From DASRDZ01 sp035569495 (lineage in GTDB: Bacteria; Chloroflexota; Dormibacteria; Aeolococcales; Aeolococcaceae), in assembly GCA_035569495.1 (NCBI GenBank), contig DATMMX010000042.1:1-64000 (forward strand): DNA of 64,000 bases, written 5' to 3'. Below are positions 1 to 9,394 of the stretch, one piece after another. The notes under the pieces were generated by a model. That model made no database searches and was not told where the DNA came from. It was given only the letters and a program-made list of their open reading frames with translations. The position numbers and the translations under genes are program-made. Positions within the stretch are counted from its first letter, which is position 1, and each line of letters opens with the position of its first letter.

Positions 1-2
1 AG

Positions 3-359
3 TTCGTCATGACCGAGGTGGACTGCGGCTGGACCTCGTACTTCGCCGAGCAGGCCGACGACAACTACATGCGCCACTCCCAGGCGACGCTCAAGGACCG
101 CCAGCTGCAGCGCATGCCCAGCGAGTACATGCGCGACCACTTCCTCTACACCTTCATCACCGACATGTACGGCATCGCCAACCGCCACCGCATCGGCGTC
201 GATCGCATGCTCTGGTCCAACGACTACCCGCACATCACCTCGGACTGGCCGCAGTCGTGGAAGACGGTCAACGCCCAGTTCGCCGACGTCCCCGAGGACG
301 AGAAGCACGCCATCCTCGCCGGCAACGCGCTGCGCGTCTATCCGAGGTTCATCGCATGA
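3..359 (+). CDS. Amidohydrolase family 2 protein (PF04909), 3'-terminal part
   Basis: Only the last 118 codons are in the window; the reading frame is open from base 3 and the start lies upstream. The family is a TIM-barrel metal-dependent hydrolase or decarboxylase group (ACMSD/LigW-like). Visible family landmarks are VDCGW near the visible start, NRHRIGVDRMLWSNDYPH, whose Asp is the expected metal-binding/catalytic residue, and the C-terminal LAGNALRVY. It is close in sequence to the copies at 6172, 25621 and 28767. The stop overlaps the start of the next gene (ATGA), so the two are translationally coupled. The substrate is unknown. Confidence 0.9.
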   Translation, partial: FVMTEVDCGWTSYFAEQADDNYMRHSQATLKDRQLQRMPSEYMRDHFLYTFITDMYGIANRHRIGVDRMLWSNDYPHITSDWPQSWKTVNAQFADVPEDEKHAILAGNALRVYPRFIA

Positions 360-1234
360 GCGACGCCAACGGCTCGACCGAGGAGCAGACGGTCACCTAC
401 GAGGTGCGCGGCCCGGTCGCCGTGGTCTCGATGAACCGTCCCCAGTACCGCAACGCGCAGAACAGCGCGATGACCTACGCGCTCGACGAGGCTTTCTACC
501 GCGCCGCCGCCGACGACGACGTCAAGGTGGTCGTGCTGCGCGGCGAGGGCAAGCACTTCTCGGCCGGCCACGACATCGGCACCCCGGGTCGCGACGTCGA
601 CAAGAGCTTCGACCGCGAGGCCTCGCTGTGGTGGGACCACACCAACAAGCAGGGCGCCGCCCGCCGCTACGCGCGCGAGCAGGAGGTGTACCTGGGCATG
701 TGCCGCCGCTGGCGGGAGCTGCCCAAGCCCTCGATCGCCGTGGTGCAGGGCGCCTGCATCGGCGGCGGCCTGATGCTCGCCTGGGTGTGCGACCTGATCG
801 TCGCCTCCGACGACGCCTTCTTCTCCGATCCCGTGGTGCAGATGGGCATTCCCGGCGTCGAGTTCTTCGCCCATCCCTGGGTGCTCGGCCCGCGCGTCGC
901 CCGCGAGTTCCTCTACACCGGGATGCGCATGCCCGCGCAGCGCGCCTACGAGGTGGGCATGGTCAACCGCGTGGTGGCGCGCGACGAGCTGGAGAGCACC
1001 GCCTTCGAGCTCGCCGAGCGCATCGCCACCATGCCGCCGTTCGGCCTGGCGCTGACCAAGAAGGCGATCAACGAAGCCGAGGACCAGATGGGCATGCGCG
1101 CGGGCATCGAGCTGGCCTTCTCGCTGCACCACGTCGCCCACGCGCACAACTCCGAGGTCACCCAGGGCGACCACCTCGGCGGCGTCACCGTCGACTCGCT
1201 GCGGCGCAGCGCAAGCACCCCGCCACCCCGCTGA
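356..1234 (+). CDS. Enoyl-CoA hydratase/isomerase (crotonase) family protein with atypical active site
   Basis: A 292-residue crotonase-fold protein. The first oxyanion-hole segment is FSAGHDIGT and the second is GACIGGGLMLAWVCD. In classical hydratases the two catalytic glutamates sit in GGGxEL and in GxPEIxLG; here those positions read GGGLML and SDPVVQMG, so both glutamates are absent. It may be an isomerase, hydrolase or other crotonase activity rather than a hydratase. I chose ATG 356 because it overlaps the previous stop codon (ATGA); upstream in-frame sequence lies inside the amidohydrolase gene. It is followed by peptide-type ABC transporter genes. Confidence 0.88.
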   Translation: MSDANGSTEEQTVTYEVRGPVAVVSMNRPQYRNAQNSAMTYALDEAFYRAAADDDVKVVVLRGEGKHFSAGHDIGTPGRDVDKSFDREASLWWDHTNKQGAARRYAREQEVYLGMCRRWRELPKPSIAVVQGACIGGGLMLAWVCDLIVASDDAFFSDPVVQMGIPGVEFFAHPWVLGPRVAREFLYTGMRMPAQRAYEVGMVNRVVARDELESTAFELAERIATMPPFGLALTKKAINEAEDQMGMRAGIELAFSLHHVAHAHNSEVTQGDHLGGVTVDSLRRSASTPPPR

Positions 1235-1250
1235 CGAGAGGCTGGGGGTC

Positions 1251-2228
1251 GTGGTCGCAGCGCTTCCCCGTCCCGGCGGGCTCGGTGGCGTGGTGCTGCG
1301 GCGCCTGCTCTCCATGGTGCCGCTGCTGCTGATCATCTCGGTGGCGGCGTTCTCGCTGGCACTGCTGCTGCCCGGCGACCCCGCCACCGCGGCACTCGGC
1401 CCAAACCCCACCGCCGAGCAGATCGCCGCGGCGCGCCAGGCGCTCGACCTCGACAAGCCCGCGCCGGTGCGCTACGTCAACTGGCTGGGCCACGCGGTCA
1501 CCGGCGACTTCGGCACCTCGATCACCACGGCGCAGCCGGTGCGCAGCGAGATCGCCAAGCGGCTGCCGGTCACCGCGGCGATCGCGGGCTTCACGTTGCT
1601 GCTCGCCGGTGTGCTCGGCGTGCTGATCGGTGTCGTGCAGGCGCTGTTCGCCGGGCGCTTACCGGATCGAATATTGCTCGGCTTCGTCTCGCTGGGGCTG
1701 TCGATCCCCAACTTCTGGCTGGCAACGTTGCTGGTGGCCTTCTTCGCCGTGCGCCTCGGCTGGTTCCCGGCGATCGGCTACACCGCCTTCACCGACTCGC
1801 CGGTCGACTGGGCCCGGCATCTCGTGCTGCCGGTGGTGACCCTCGCGGTGTTCCCGGCCGCGGAGCTGGCCAGGCAGATCCGCACCGGCCTGGTGCAGGT
1901 GCTCGACGCCGACTACATCCGCGCCGCGCGCTCGCGCGGGCTGAGCGGGGTGCGCATCATCGGCAAGCACGCGCTGAAGAACGCGGCCGGTCCGGCGCTG
2001 ACCATCTTCGGGTTGCGCGTCGGCTACCTGCTCGCCGGGTCGATCATCGTCGAGCAGATCTTCGTCATGCCGGGGCTCGGCGCCTACACCCTGCAGGCCA
2101 TCCAGAACCGCGACGCCACGGTGATCCAGGCCATGGTGCTGATCTCGGCGGTGATCGTGGTGCTGGTCAACCTGCTCGTCGACGTCGCCTACATGGCGCT
2201 CAACCCCAGGGTGCGGGTGGCGGCGTGA
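1251..2228 (+). CDS. ABC transporter permease, DppB/OppB family
   Basis: A 325-residue inner-membrane permease of the binding-protein-dependent peptide/nickel/opine group. Hydrophobic helices are clear at about residues 20-42, 105-140, 145-170, 190-210 and 290-315. The EAA loop that contacts the ATPase reads SRGLSGVRIIGKHALKNA, followed by the conserved IIVEQIFVMPGLG. The start used is GTG 1251; a GTG nearer the VLRRLLSMVP segment is an alternative and would shorten the protein by about 13 residues. The stop overlaps the start of the second permease by 4 bases (GTGA). Confidence 0.92.
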   Translation: MVAALPRPGGLGGVVLRRLLSMVPLLLIISVAAFSLALLLPGDPATAALGPNPTAEQIAAARQALDLDKPAPVRYVNWLGHAVTGDFGTSITTAQPVRSEIAKRLPVTAAIAGFTLLLAGVLGVLIGVVQALFAGRLPDRILLGFVSLGLSIPNFWLATLLVAFFAVRLGWFPAIGYTAFTDSPVDWARHLVLPVVTLAVFPAAELARQIRTGLVQVLDADYIRAARSRGLSGVRIIGKHALKNAAGPALTIFGLRVGYLLAGSIIVEQIFVMPGLGAYTLQAIQNRDATVIQAMVLISAVIVVLVNLLVDVAYMALNPRVRVAA

Positions 2229-3112
2229 GCGACATGGTCCTGGCCGCCGGCACCGCCGCCGCCGCGCCGGCGTGGGGCTCGGGCGCGCAGCGCATCTGGC
2301 GCCGCTACCGCCGCGACCGCATCGCCATGGCCGCGCTGATCGTGCTGGTGATCATTGTGGGCGCCGGGCTGCTCGCGGGGGTTCTGGCCAGGAACGACCC
2401 CAACGCGGTGACCGACGAGGTGCTCGCCTCCCCCACCACCGCGCACATCCTGGGCACCGACGACATCGGCCGCGACCTGTTCAGCCGCGTGCTCTACGGC
2501 ATCCGCTTCTCCTTCCTCGCCTCGCTGGTGGCGGTGGCGGCGGCGACCGTGGTGGGCTGCTCCGTCGGGCTGGTCAGCGGCTACGTGGGCGGGCGGCTCG
2601 ACAGCGTGCTGATGCGCACCACCGACGCGGTGCTCGCCTTCCCCGGCCTGCTGGTGGCCATGGCCATCGTCGGCATCCTCGGCCCCGGCGTGCAGAACGC
2701 CATGCTGGGCCTGGCCGTCGCCTTCATGCCCGCGTTCGTCCGGCTGGTGCGCGGGCAGGTGCTGGCGATCCGCGAGGAGCCGTACATCGAGGCGGCCACC
2801 GTGTCCGGCGTGCGCGACCGCGACATCGTGCGCCGCCACGTGCTGCCCAACATCGCCGGGCCGGTGATCGTGCAGGTGCTGACCACCATGAGCCTGGCGC
2901 TGCTCGCCGAGGGCGCGCTCAGCTTCCTCGGCCTCAGCGTGCAGCCCCCGGCGTCCAGCCTGGGCAGCCTGCTTGGTCGCGGCTTCTCGGTGGTCAACGA
3001 GACCATCCGGCTGATCCTGGTGCCCGGACTGGTGATCACCATCGCCTGCTGGGCGTTCAACTCCATCGCCGACGGGCTGCGCGAGAGTCTGAGCGCGGAC
3101 AGCGAAGGATGA
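2225..3112 (+). CDS. ABC transporter permease, DppC/OppC family
   Basis: A 295-residue partner permease. The N-terminal helix at about residues 35-58 is followed by the family landmark LGTDDIGRDLFSRVLYG. The EAA loop is SGVRDRDIVRRHVLPNIAGP, then FLGLSVQPPASSLGSLL. It starts with GTG in a GTGA overlap with the previous gene and ends in an ATGA overlap with the ATPase gene, so the three transporter genes are one coupled unit. Substrate specificity is set by the lipoprotein and is not readable here. Confidence 0.92.
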   Translation: MSDMVLAAGTAAAAPAWGSGAQRIWRRYRRDRIAMAALIVLVIIVGAGLLAGVLARNDPNAVTDEVLASPTTAHILGTDDIGRDLFSRVLYGIRFSFLASLVAVAAATVVGCSVGLVSGYVGGRLDSVLMRTTDAVLAFPGLLVAMAIVGILGPGVQNAMLGLAVAFMPAFVRLVRGQVLAIREEPYIEAATVSGVRDRDIVRRHVLPNIAGPVIVQVLTTMSLALLAEGALSFLGLSVQPPASSLGSLLGRGFSVVNETIRLILVPGLVITIACWAFNSIADGLRESLSADSEG

Positions 3113-4995
3113 GCGCCCAGGTGGATGTGGACGTGAACGCGCCGCTGCTGCACGTCGACGGGCTGGCCCTCGACCTGCACCGCCGCCACGACACGGTGCG
3201 GCTCGTCGACGACGTGGGCTTCAGCATGGCCGCGGGCGAGTCGACGGCGGTGGTCGGCGAGAGCGGCTCGGGCAAGACGCTGACGGCGCTGGCGGTGCTG
3301 GGACTGCTGCCGCCACGCATCCGCATCGCGCGGGGCAGCGTGGTGTTCCGCGGCCGCGACCTGGCCGCGGCGGGTTCGCGTGAGCTGCGTGCGCTGCGCC
3401 GCTCGCAGATCTCGGCGATCTTCCAGGACCCGCAGAGCAGCCTCAACCCCGCCTTCAGCGTCGGCAACCAGCTGGTCGAGACCATCCGCTGCTCGCACCA
3501 CGACATGTCACGGCGCGCGGCGCTCGACCATGCGGCCGACCTGCTCGACCGGGTGGGCATCCCCACGCCGCGGCAGCGCCTCGGCTACTACCCGCACCAG
3601 CTCTCCGGCGGCATGGCCCAGCGGGCGATGATCGCGCTGGCCATCGCCACCCGTCCCGCCCTGCTGGTCGCCGACGAGCCCACCACCGCCCTCGACGTCA
3701 CCGTGCAGGCGCAGATCCTCGACCTGCTCGCCTCGCTGCGCGAGGAGCACGGCATGTCGCTGCTGATCATCTCCCACGACCTCGACGTGGTCTCGCGCAT
3801 CGCCGACCGGCTGGTGGTGGTCTACGCGGGACAGGTGGTCGAGCGCGGCGAGACGCGCGCGGTGCTGCGCGCGCCCGCGCATCCGTATACGCAGGCGCTG
3901 CTCGACGCGCAACCCGCGCACGGGCGCAAGGGAACCCGGCTCCGCGTCATCCCCGGCTCGGTGCCGCCGCCCAGCGCGATGCCCGGAGGCTGCCGCTTCG
4001 CCTCGCGCTGCGACTTCGCGCAGCCGCAGTGCGCGGTGACACGCGTCGAGCTGCTCACCGCGACCACGTCCGGCCGCGAGGTGCGCTGCGTGCGCCACGC
4101 GGACCTCGCCCTGCTCGGTGCGGGCGGGGTGGGCGCCGCGCGCGGCGAAGGCGCTGGGAACGGCGCGGCTCCGCGCGCGGCGCTGCTGCGCGTCACCGAC
4201 CTGGTCAAGCGCTACCCCTCGGGCGCCTCGGCGATCTCGCGGGGACGCGGCGAGCACGTCGCGGTGGACGCGGTGAGCTTCTCGGTCGAGCCGGGGGAAA
4301 CCCTTGGCCTGGTTGGGGAAAGCGGCGCCGGCAAGTCGACGGTCGGACGCCTGATCCTGGGGCTCACCGAGGCCACCTCGGGTTCGGTGGTGTTCGACGG
4401 CGTCGCCGCCGACGGGCCCAACCGCAGGCGGCCGCGCGAGCTGCGCCGGCGCATCCAGGTGGTCTTCCAGAATCCCTACGCGACCCTCGACCCGATGATG
4501 GCGGTGGGCCGCACCATCGCCGAGCCACTCCAGGCCTACGAGGGGCTCGACCGCGGTGCCTGCCGGCAGCGCGTCGACGAGCTGCTCGCCAAGGTTGGGC
4601 TGGACCCGTCGTTCGCGCGGCGCTATCCCGGCGAGCTGTCCGGCGGGCAGCGCCAGCGCGTGGCCATCGCGCGCGCCCTGGCGCCGCGTCCCGACCTGAT
4701 CGTCTGCGACGAGCCGGTCAGCTCGCTCGACGTCTCCACCCAGGCGCAGGTGATCAACGTGCTCGAGGAGCTGCAGCGCGACGAGGGCCTCGCCTACCTG
4801 TTCATCGGCCACGACCTGGCCCTCGTGTTCCACATCAGCCATCGCGTCGCGGTGATGCGCCAGGGGCGCATCGTGGAGATCGGCAGCGCCGAGCAGGTCT
4901 ACGGCAGTCCTACCCATCCATATACAAAAGCGCTGCTGGCCTCGCGGCCGAGCTCGGCCATGAAACAAGTACTTGACGCCACTCCTATCTTTTAG
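3109..4995 (+). CDS. Fused double ATPase of a peptide-type ABC importer (DppD-DppF fusion)
   Basis: A 628-residue protein with two nucleotide-binding domains in tandem. The first has Walker A GESGSGKT (about 50-57), signature LSGGMAQR (about 165) and Walker B LLVADEP (about 185), followed by the oligopeptide-family Cys segment CRFASRCDFAQPQC (about 294-307). The second has GESGAGKST (about 403), LSGGQRQR (about 510) and LIVCDEP (about 530). The second half ends soon after HPYTKALLAS and has no Cys segment of its own. Fused ATPases of this type (GsiA-like) serve as a single-polypeptide motor. ATG 3109 overlaps the previous stop. The tail of the gene overlaps the promoter of the next gene. Confidence 0.92.
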   Translation: MSAQVDVDVNAPLLHVDGLALDLHRRHDTVRLVDDVGFSMAAGESTAVVGESGSGKTLTALAVLGLLPPRIRIARGSVVFRGRDLAAAGSRELRALRRSQISAIFQDPQSSLNPAFSVGNQLVETIRCSHHDMSRRAALDHAADLLDRVGIPTPRQRLGYYPHQLSGGMAQRAMIALAIATRPALLVADEPTTALDVTVQAQILDLLASLREEHGMSLLIISHDLDVVSRIADRLVVVYAGQVVERGETRAVLRAPAHPYTQALLDAQPAHGRKGTRLRVIPGSVPPPSAMPGGCRFASRCDFAQPQCAVTRVELLTATTSGREVRCVRHADLALLGAGGVGAARGEGAGNGAAPRAALLRVTDLVKRYPSGASAISRGRGEHVAVDAVSFSVEPGETLGLVGESGAGKSTVGRLILGLTEATSGSVVFDGVAADGPNRRRPRELRRRIQVVFQNPYATLDPMMAVGRTIAEPLQAYEGLDRGACRQRVDELLAKVGLDPSFARRYPGELSGGQRQRVAIARALAPRPDLIVCDEPVSSLDVSTQAQVINVLEELQRDEGLAYLFIGHDLALVFHISHRVAVMRQGRIVEIGSAEQVYGSPTHPYTKALLASRPSSAMKQVLDATPIF

Positions 4996-5002
4996 TAATT
5001 TG
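4973..5002 (+). promoter_or_regulatory. Promoter and operator-like site before the amidohydrolase at 5054
   Basis: TTGACG (4973-4978) and TAATTT (4996-5001) are 17 bases apart and overlap the end of the ATPase gene. The 17-base string TATCTTTTAGTAATTTG (4986-5002) is matched at 14 of 17 positions on the minus strand at 48039-48055, before the operon that holds the closest paralog of the downstream gene. The site may be an operator, or part of the resemblance may be core promoter. Confidence 0.5.
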
Positions 5003-5053
5003 CGCAATCAGTAGCGTTGGAGCAGGTTTTTCGGGCGGGCGCGGAGGTCATCG

Positions 5054-6172
5054 ATGGCCCAGCACGTCGTGACGGAGGTGCCCCGCCGCGCCTACCCGAT
5101 CATCTCGGCGGACTCGCACTTCACCGAGCCCGCCGACCTGTGGGTGACCCGCCTCGACAGGCGCTTCCGCGATCGCGCGCCGCACGTCGAGCACCGCGAG
5201 ACCACCGACGTGTTCGTCTGCGACAACACCGAGATGTTCCCCATCGGGATGATCCACGGCGTCCGCTACAAGGGCGGTGACGTCAAGCTCGACGGCCGCT
5301 ACGCGGACGTGCCGGCGAGCGGCTGGGATCCCGAGGCGCGCATCGCCGACATGCGCATCGACGGCATCGACGCCGAGGTGCTCTACCCCACCATCGCCAT
5401 GCGCTTCTTCGCCATCGAGGACGTGGCCTTCGCCAACGCCTGCATCGCCGCCTACAACGACTGGGCGGCGGAGTTCTGCCGCAGCCATCCGGAGCGCTTC
5501 AAGGGCATCGGCATGGTGTCGCTCGACGACGTCGACACGGCGATCACTGAGATGCAGCGCTGCCGCGAGCTCGGCCTGGTCGGGGTGATGATCGCCGTCT
5601 TCCCCGACGGCACCGAGCCCTACCACGCCGACAAGTACCTGCCCTTCTGGGCGGCGGCCAGCGAGTTGCGGATGCCGATCAGCCTGCACACCGCCAGCGA
5701 GCGGCGGGTGCGCGGCGGCCAGAGCCCCACCGATCGCTTCCTCCACTACACCCTGGTGCAGCGCACCTTCATCGGCATGATCTACCAGGGCGTCTTCGAC
5801 AAGCTGCCCGACCTGCAGGTGGTGTCGGTGGAGAACGATGCGGGCTGGGCCGCCAACATCATCGAGCGCATGGACTACGTCGACGTCAAGGCGCGCTTCC
5901 GCAACCTGCACCAGGACCACCTCAACCGCGAGGCGCCCAGCCACTACTGGCGGCGCAACATCTACTACACCTTCATGCGCGACAGCGCGGCGATCGCCTG
6001 CCGCCACCTGATCGGTCTCGACCGGATCATGTGGTCGTCGGACTTCCCCCACGGTGACAGCACCTGGCCCGACTCCGGGCAGGTCATCGACGACCAGATG
6101 GTGGGAGTGCCCGAGCTGGAGCAGCGCGCCATCCTGCACGACAACGCGGCCCGCATGTACGGGTTCGAGTGA
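5054..6172 (+). CDS. Amidohydrolase family 2 protein, subtype B (PF04909)
   Basis: A 372-residue TIM-barrel metal-dependent hydrolase or decarboxylase. The N-terminal metal motif is ISADSHFTEP (Asp-x-His instead of His-x-His), a second His lies in SLHTASERR, and the C-terminal catalytic Asp is in WSSDFPHGD. GGAGG at 5043-5047 lies 6 bases before ATG 5054 and fixes the start. It is very similar over its full length to the protein at 46180-47310; the two share GRYADVPASGWDPEARI and PTIAMRFF. Its stop overlaps the next start by one base (TGATG). The product of the reaction is unknown; decarboxylation of a cyclic or aromatic acid is a family-based possibility. Confidence 0.9.
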   Translation: MAQHVVTEVPRRAYPIISADSHFTEPADLWVTRLDRRFRDRAPHVEHRETTDVFVCDNTEMFPIGMIHGVRYKGGDVKLDGRYADVPASGWDPEARIADMRIDGIDAEVLYPTIAMRFFAIEDVAFANACIAAYNDWAAEFCRSHPERFKGIGMVSLDDVDTAITEMQRCRELGLVGVMIAVFPDGTEPYHADKYLPFWAAASELRMPISLHTASERRVRGGQSPTDRFLHYTLVQRTFIGMIYQGVFDKLPDLQVVSVENDAGWAANIIERMDYVDVKARFRNLHQDHLNREAPSHYWRRNIYYTFMRDSAAIACRHLIGLDRIMWSSDFPHGDSTWPDSGQVIDDQMVGVPELEQRAILHDNAARMYGFE

Positions 6173-7293
6173 TGGCACCGCTTCGCACCCGCAGCTCGTA
6201 TCGCGTCATCTCCGCCGACACCCACGTCCTGGAGCCCGCCGACCTGTGGACCTCGCGCGTCGAGCCGCGCTACCGCGACCGCGTGCCGCGGATCGAGTGG
6301 CTGGACAGGGGCGGCGCGTGGATCATCGAGGGCGCGGCCGAGCCGATCAGCTTCGGCTTCACCATGGCCGCCGGCCGTCCCGCCGCGGCGCTGACCGACT
6401 GGCTGCGTCCCGACGAGGTCGACGTCGAGAGCTGGGACATGCCGGAGAAGCGCCTGGAGATCCAGGACGCCGACAACATCGACGCCGAGCTGCTCTTCCC
6501 CAACCGGCCCTTCCAGGGCGTGGTCGGCAACCGCGACGCCGACCTGCACAACGCCATGGTGCGGGCCTACAACGACTGGCTCTCCGAGTTCTGCTCGTAC
6601 GCTCCCAACCGTCTCGGCGGCGTGGCCACCATCCCCAACCGCGGCGTGCGCGCCGCCGTCGAGGAGGTGGAGCGCACCGCGCAGATGCCCGGCATCGCCG
6701 GCTTCCTGCTCAACGCCTACCCGCACGGCGGGACCCAGATCAGCGACGAGGACGACCCCGTCTTCCGCGCCGTGGCCGCGACGGGGAAGCCGCTGGCCAT
6801 CCACATCATGCTCAACGACGACATGCCCTACCAGCTCGACGCGGGCACGCTGCCGGGCACCGGGCACTTCTACGACTGCCCGGGACGCATGCTGGAGATC
6901 ATCTTCAGCGGCGTGCTCGACCGCATCCCCGAGCTGCGCATCGTCTTCCACGAGACCGATTGCGGCTGGCTTCCCTACTTCGTCGACCAGGCCGACGACA
7001 ACTACCTGCGCCACGCCAAGGCGACGCTGAAGGACCATCCGCTGGCCAAGCTGCCCAGCGACTACGTGCGCGATCACTTCCACTTCTCCTTCATCCACGA
7101 CACCCTGGCGATCGCCAACCGCCACCGCATCGGCGTGGACAAGATGCTGTGGTCCAACGACTTCCCGCACATCGCCTCGGACTGGCCGTCGTCCTGGAAG
7201 CAGATCGGCGCGGCCTTCGCCGAGGTGCCCGACGAGGAGCGCCAGGCCATCGTGGCCGGCAACGCGCTTCGTCTCTATCGCTTCGCCAACTAA
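6172..7293 (+). CDS. Amidohydrolase family 2 protein, subtype A (PF04909)
   Basis: A 373-residue protein of the subtype that includes the copies at 3, 25621 and 28767. It has ISADTHVLEP at the N terminus, a His in AIHIMLND, VFHETDCGW (here with a His before the Glu, unlike the other copies) and MLWSNDFPH with the catalytic Asp. ATG 6172 sits in a TGATG overlap with the preceding stop; a GTG three bases upstream is also in frame. It is co-transcribed with the subtype B gene and followed after 12 bases by the transporter lipoprotein, which suggests it acts on the imported compound. Confidence 0.9.
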   Translation: MAPLRTRSSYRVISADTHVLEPADLWTSRVEPRYRDRVPRIEWLDRGGAWIIEGAAEPISFGFTMAAGRPAAALTDWLRPDEVDVESWDMPEKRLEIQDADNIDAELLFPNRPFQGVVGNRDADLHNAMVRAYNDWLSEFCSYAPNRLGGVATIPNRGVRAAVEEVERTAQMPGIAGFLLNAYPHGGTQISDEDDPVFRAVAATGKPLAIHIMLNDDMPYQLDAGTLPGTGHFYDCPGRMLEIIFSGVLDRIPELRIVFHETDCGWLPYFVDQADDNYLRHAKATLKDHPLAKLPSDYVRDHFHFSFIHDTLAIANRHRIGVDKMLWSNDFPHIASDWPSSWKQIGAAFAEVPDEERQAIVAGNALRLYRFAN

Positions 7294-7305
7294 AGGGAAC
7301 CAGAC

Positions 7306-8934
7306 ATGAGAGCCATGCCCGGAGCGCATCGGCGCCTGGTGGCCATGGGCTGCGCGGTGATCGCCACGGTCACCGCCTGCGGCGGCGGCGGCAACACCAC
7401 CAACTCGTCGTCGCCGTCCAGCGGGGCGGCCGCCAAGGCCGACCTCACCGCCGTGCTGCGCTACCAGGGCGTGGTCGGACCCAGCCAGGACCCCATCCAC
7501 CCGCAGCAGACATGTGAGCCGCTCACCCTGCACACCATCTTCGACGCGCTGTTCGACTATGACAGCAGCGGCAAGCTGATTCCCGAGCTGGCCACCGGCT
7601 ACACCGTGCAGCCCAACAACGTGCTGCGCCTCACCCTGCGCACCGGCGTGCAGTTCCAGGACAACACACCCTTCGACGCCAGCGCGGTGGCCTTCAACAT
7701 CGACCGCGTCCTCAACGACCCGGCCTCGACCATCAAGGCGACGCTGGCCGACGTGCAGTCGACCACTGTGGTCGACGCCTCGACCATCGACATCCAGATG
7801 AAGCGCGCCGCGGTCGGGCGCATCCTGCCCGCCCTCGCCGACCGCGCCGGCATGATGGCGTCGCCGACGGCGGTGAAGGCCGCGGGCAGCAGCGCCAGCT
7901 TCTCCAAGGCGCCGGTGGGCGCGGGCATGTACAAGGTGGTCGGCACCATCAACTCGCGGCAGAACATGTCGGTGCGCCGCTGGGACGGCTACTGGGACAA
8001 GTCGGCGCAGCTGCTCGGCGGCATCGACTTCTCGGAGATCCCCTTCACCTCGCTGGTCAACGCCATCCAGGCCAAGGACGCCGACTGGGTGTCGCCGCAG
8101 AGCGTCGCCGACGGCAACAGCCTGAAGGGCAAGAGCGGCATCACCCTGTTCACCAACGCGGGCACGCAGTTCCGCCTGCTGATCATGAACGAGACGCTGG
8201 CGCCGTTCGACAACCCGCTGGTGCGCCAGGCCGTCTCCTACGCCATCAACCGTCCCGCCCTGGCCAAGGCGCTGACCCAGGACACCGTCAAGGCGACCTA
8301 CCAGGAGTTCCCGCCGACCAGCGCGGCCTACGACCCCGCCCTCGACAAGAACCCGCTGTTCCCCTACGACCCGGCCAAGGCCAGGGCCGTGCTGCAGCAG
8401 TCGGGCGTCAGCAACGTCACCTTCGACGCCTACGTCGGCGCCAGCGCCACCTCGTTCGTGCAGATGGGTGAGCTGATCTCCGCCCAGCTGCAGCAGGTCG
8501 GCATCACCATGAACGTCAAGACGGTCGACCTGGCCACCGCCTTCCCGACCATCTTCCTCTCCGGACCGACCAAGCACGGCATCGCCCAGGCGGCGTCGTA
8601 CGGCGGCGTGGCCACGCCCGACCCCGACCAGCAGTTCCACGACCACTTCCTCCCCGAGGGCGCCACCAACGCCGGCGGCAACGAGGCCCCCGGGCTCCGC
8701 CCGCTGCTGGAGCAGGCCGAGGGCACCAGCGACGCCACCGCGCGCGCCGCCATCTACCGTCAGGCCAACGACCTGGTCAGCCAGCAGGTGCAGGACGGCG
8801 TGCCCATCTTCTTCGACCCGGCGATCACCGCCATCCAGGACTACGTCGGCGGCGTGCACCGGGCGTCCCAGTACTGCGACTCGCGGTTCCGCGGCGTCTA
8901 CATCACCCAGGGCCACGTTCCGGCGAACGGCTGA
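7306..8934 (+). CDS. Peptide-type ABC transporter substrate-binding lipoprotein (SBP_bac_5)
   Basis: A 542-residue extracytoplasmic binding protein of the DppA/OppA type. The signal peptide ends in the lipobox VTAC with Cys25, then a Gly/Ser/Thr-rich linker. Family landmarks include FDALFDYDSSGKLIPELATGY, QFQDNTPFDASAVAFNIDRVL, and DNPLVRQAVSYAINRPAL. It is the natural partner of the permeases and fused ATPase at 1251-4995, although it is encoded after two amidohydrolase genes and downstream of a separate promoter. The ligand cannot be deduced; the family binds peptides, nickel complexes, glutathione and various organic acids. Confidence 0.93.
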   Translation: MRAMPGAHRRLVAMGCAVIATVTACGGGGNTTNSSSPSSGAAAKADLTAVLRYQGVVGPSQDPIHPQQTCEPLTLHTIFDALFDYDSSGKLIPELATGYTVQPNNVLRLTLRTGVQFQDNTPFDASAVAFNIDRVLNDPASTIKATLADVQSTTVVDASTIDIQMKRAAVGRILPALADRAGMMASPTAVKAAGSSASFSKAPVGAGMYKVVGTINSRQNMSVRRWDGYWDKSAQLLGGIDFSEIPFTSLVNAIQAKDADWVSPQSVADGNSLKGKSGITLFTNAGTQFRLLIMNETLAPFDNPLVRQAVSYAINRPALAKALTQDTVKATYQEFPPTSAAYDPALDKNPLFPYDPAKARAVLQQSGVSNVTFDAYVGASATSFVQMGELISAQLQQVGITMNVKTVDLATAFPTIFLSGPTKHGIAQAASYGGVATPDPDQQFHDHFLPEGATNAGGNEAPGLRPLLEQAEGTSDATARAAIYRQANDLVSQQVQDGVPIFFDPAITAIQDYVGGVHRASQYCDSRFRGVYITQGHVPANG

Positions 8935-8968
8935 TCGGCGGATCGTGCAGCAGAAGGAGGAACGAGCC

Positions 8969-9382
8969 ATGGACCCTGTGACCAAGCGCAAGACGTTCGC
9001 CGTGGACACCAGCTGGGAGGAGCTCGGCTGGACCGAGTACGACAACGGCGCCCGCGTCGCCAGCTTCATCCTCGGCGACCCCGACGACCCCGACGCGCCG
9101 GTGATCTTCACCGGCGTCTACCCGCCGGGCTCGCGCACCGAGGCGCACCACCACGTCAACGACTACGCGGAGATCCTCCTCGAAGGCACCCAGCAGATCA
9201 CCGGCAAGTGGCACAAGGCGGGTGACGTGCGCATCGTCAAGGCGGGCACCGGGTACGGCCCGCTGATCGCCGGGCCGGAGGGCTGCCGCACCGTGGTGAT
9301 CTTCCGCAACCAGAACTGGATGTCGCGCGGCGGGGCCATGACCCGCAAGGGCGAGAACGGCGCGACGACGCCCGAGCCGTAG
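8969..9382 (+). CDS. Small cupin-domain protein
   Basis: A 137-residue single-cupin protein. The metal-site motif HHHVNDYAEILLEGTQQ supplies His and Glu ligands; the second cupin motif reads YGPLIAGPEG and lacks the usual His. AAGGAGG at 8954-8960, 8 bases before ATG 8969, decides the start over an upstream in-frame alternative. It is a clear paralog of the cupin at 50096-50506: both have AVDTSWEELGW-like starts and the shared stretch TGKWHKAGDVR. It ends the first block, 12 bases before the stop of the convergent thiolase gene. The role could be a small dioxygenase, isomerase or sensor. Confidence 0.87.
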   Translation: MDPVTKRKTFAVDTSWEELGWTEYDNGARVASFILGDPDDPDAPVIFTGVYPPGSRTEAHHHVNDYAEILLEGTQQITGKWHKAGDVRIVKAGTGYGPLIAGPEGCRTVVIFRNQNWMSRGGAMTRKGENGATTPEP

Positions 9383-9394
9383 GACCCGCTTCGG

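Noticed and set aside
5965..9111. A very long open frame on the minus strand opposite two amidohydrolases and the lipoprotein gene
   Set aside because: Its protein is low-complexity (Val, Gly, Ala, Arg, His rich) with no family features, a normal by-product of high-GC codon use opposite genuine genes. Similar antisense frames elsewhere were rejected for the same reason.
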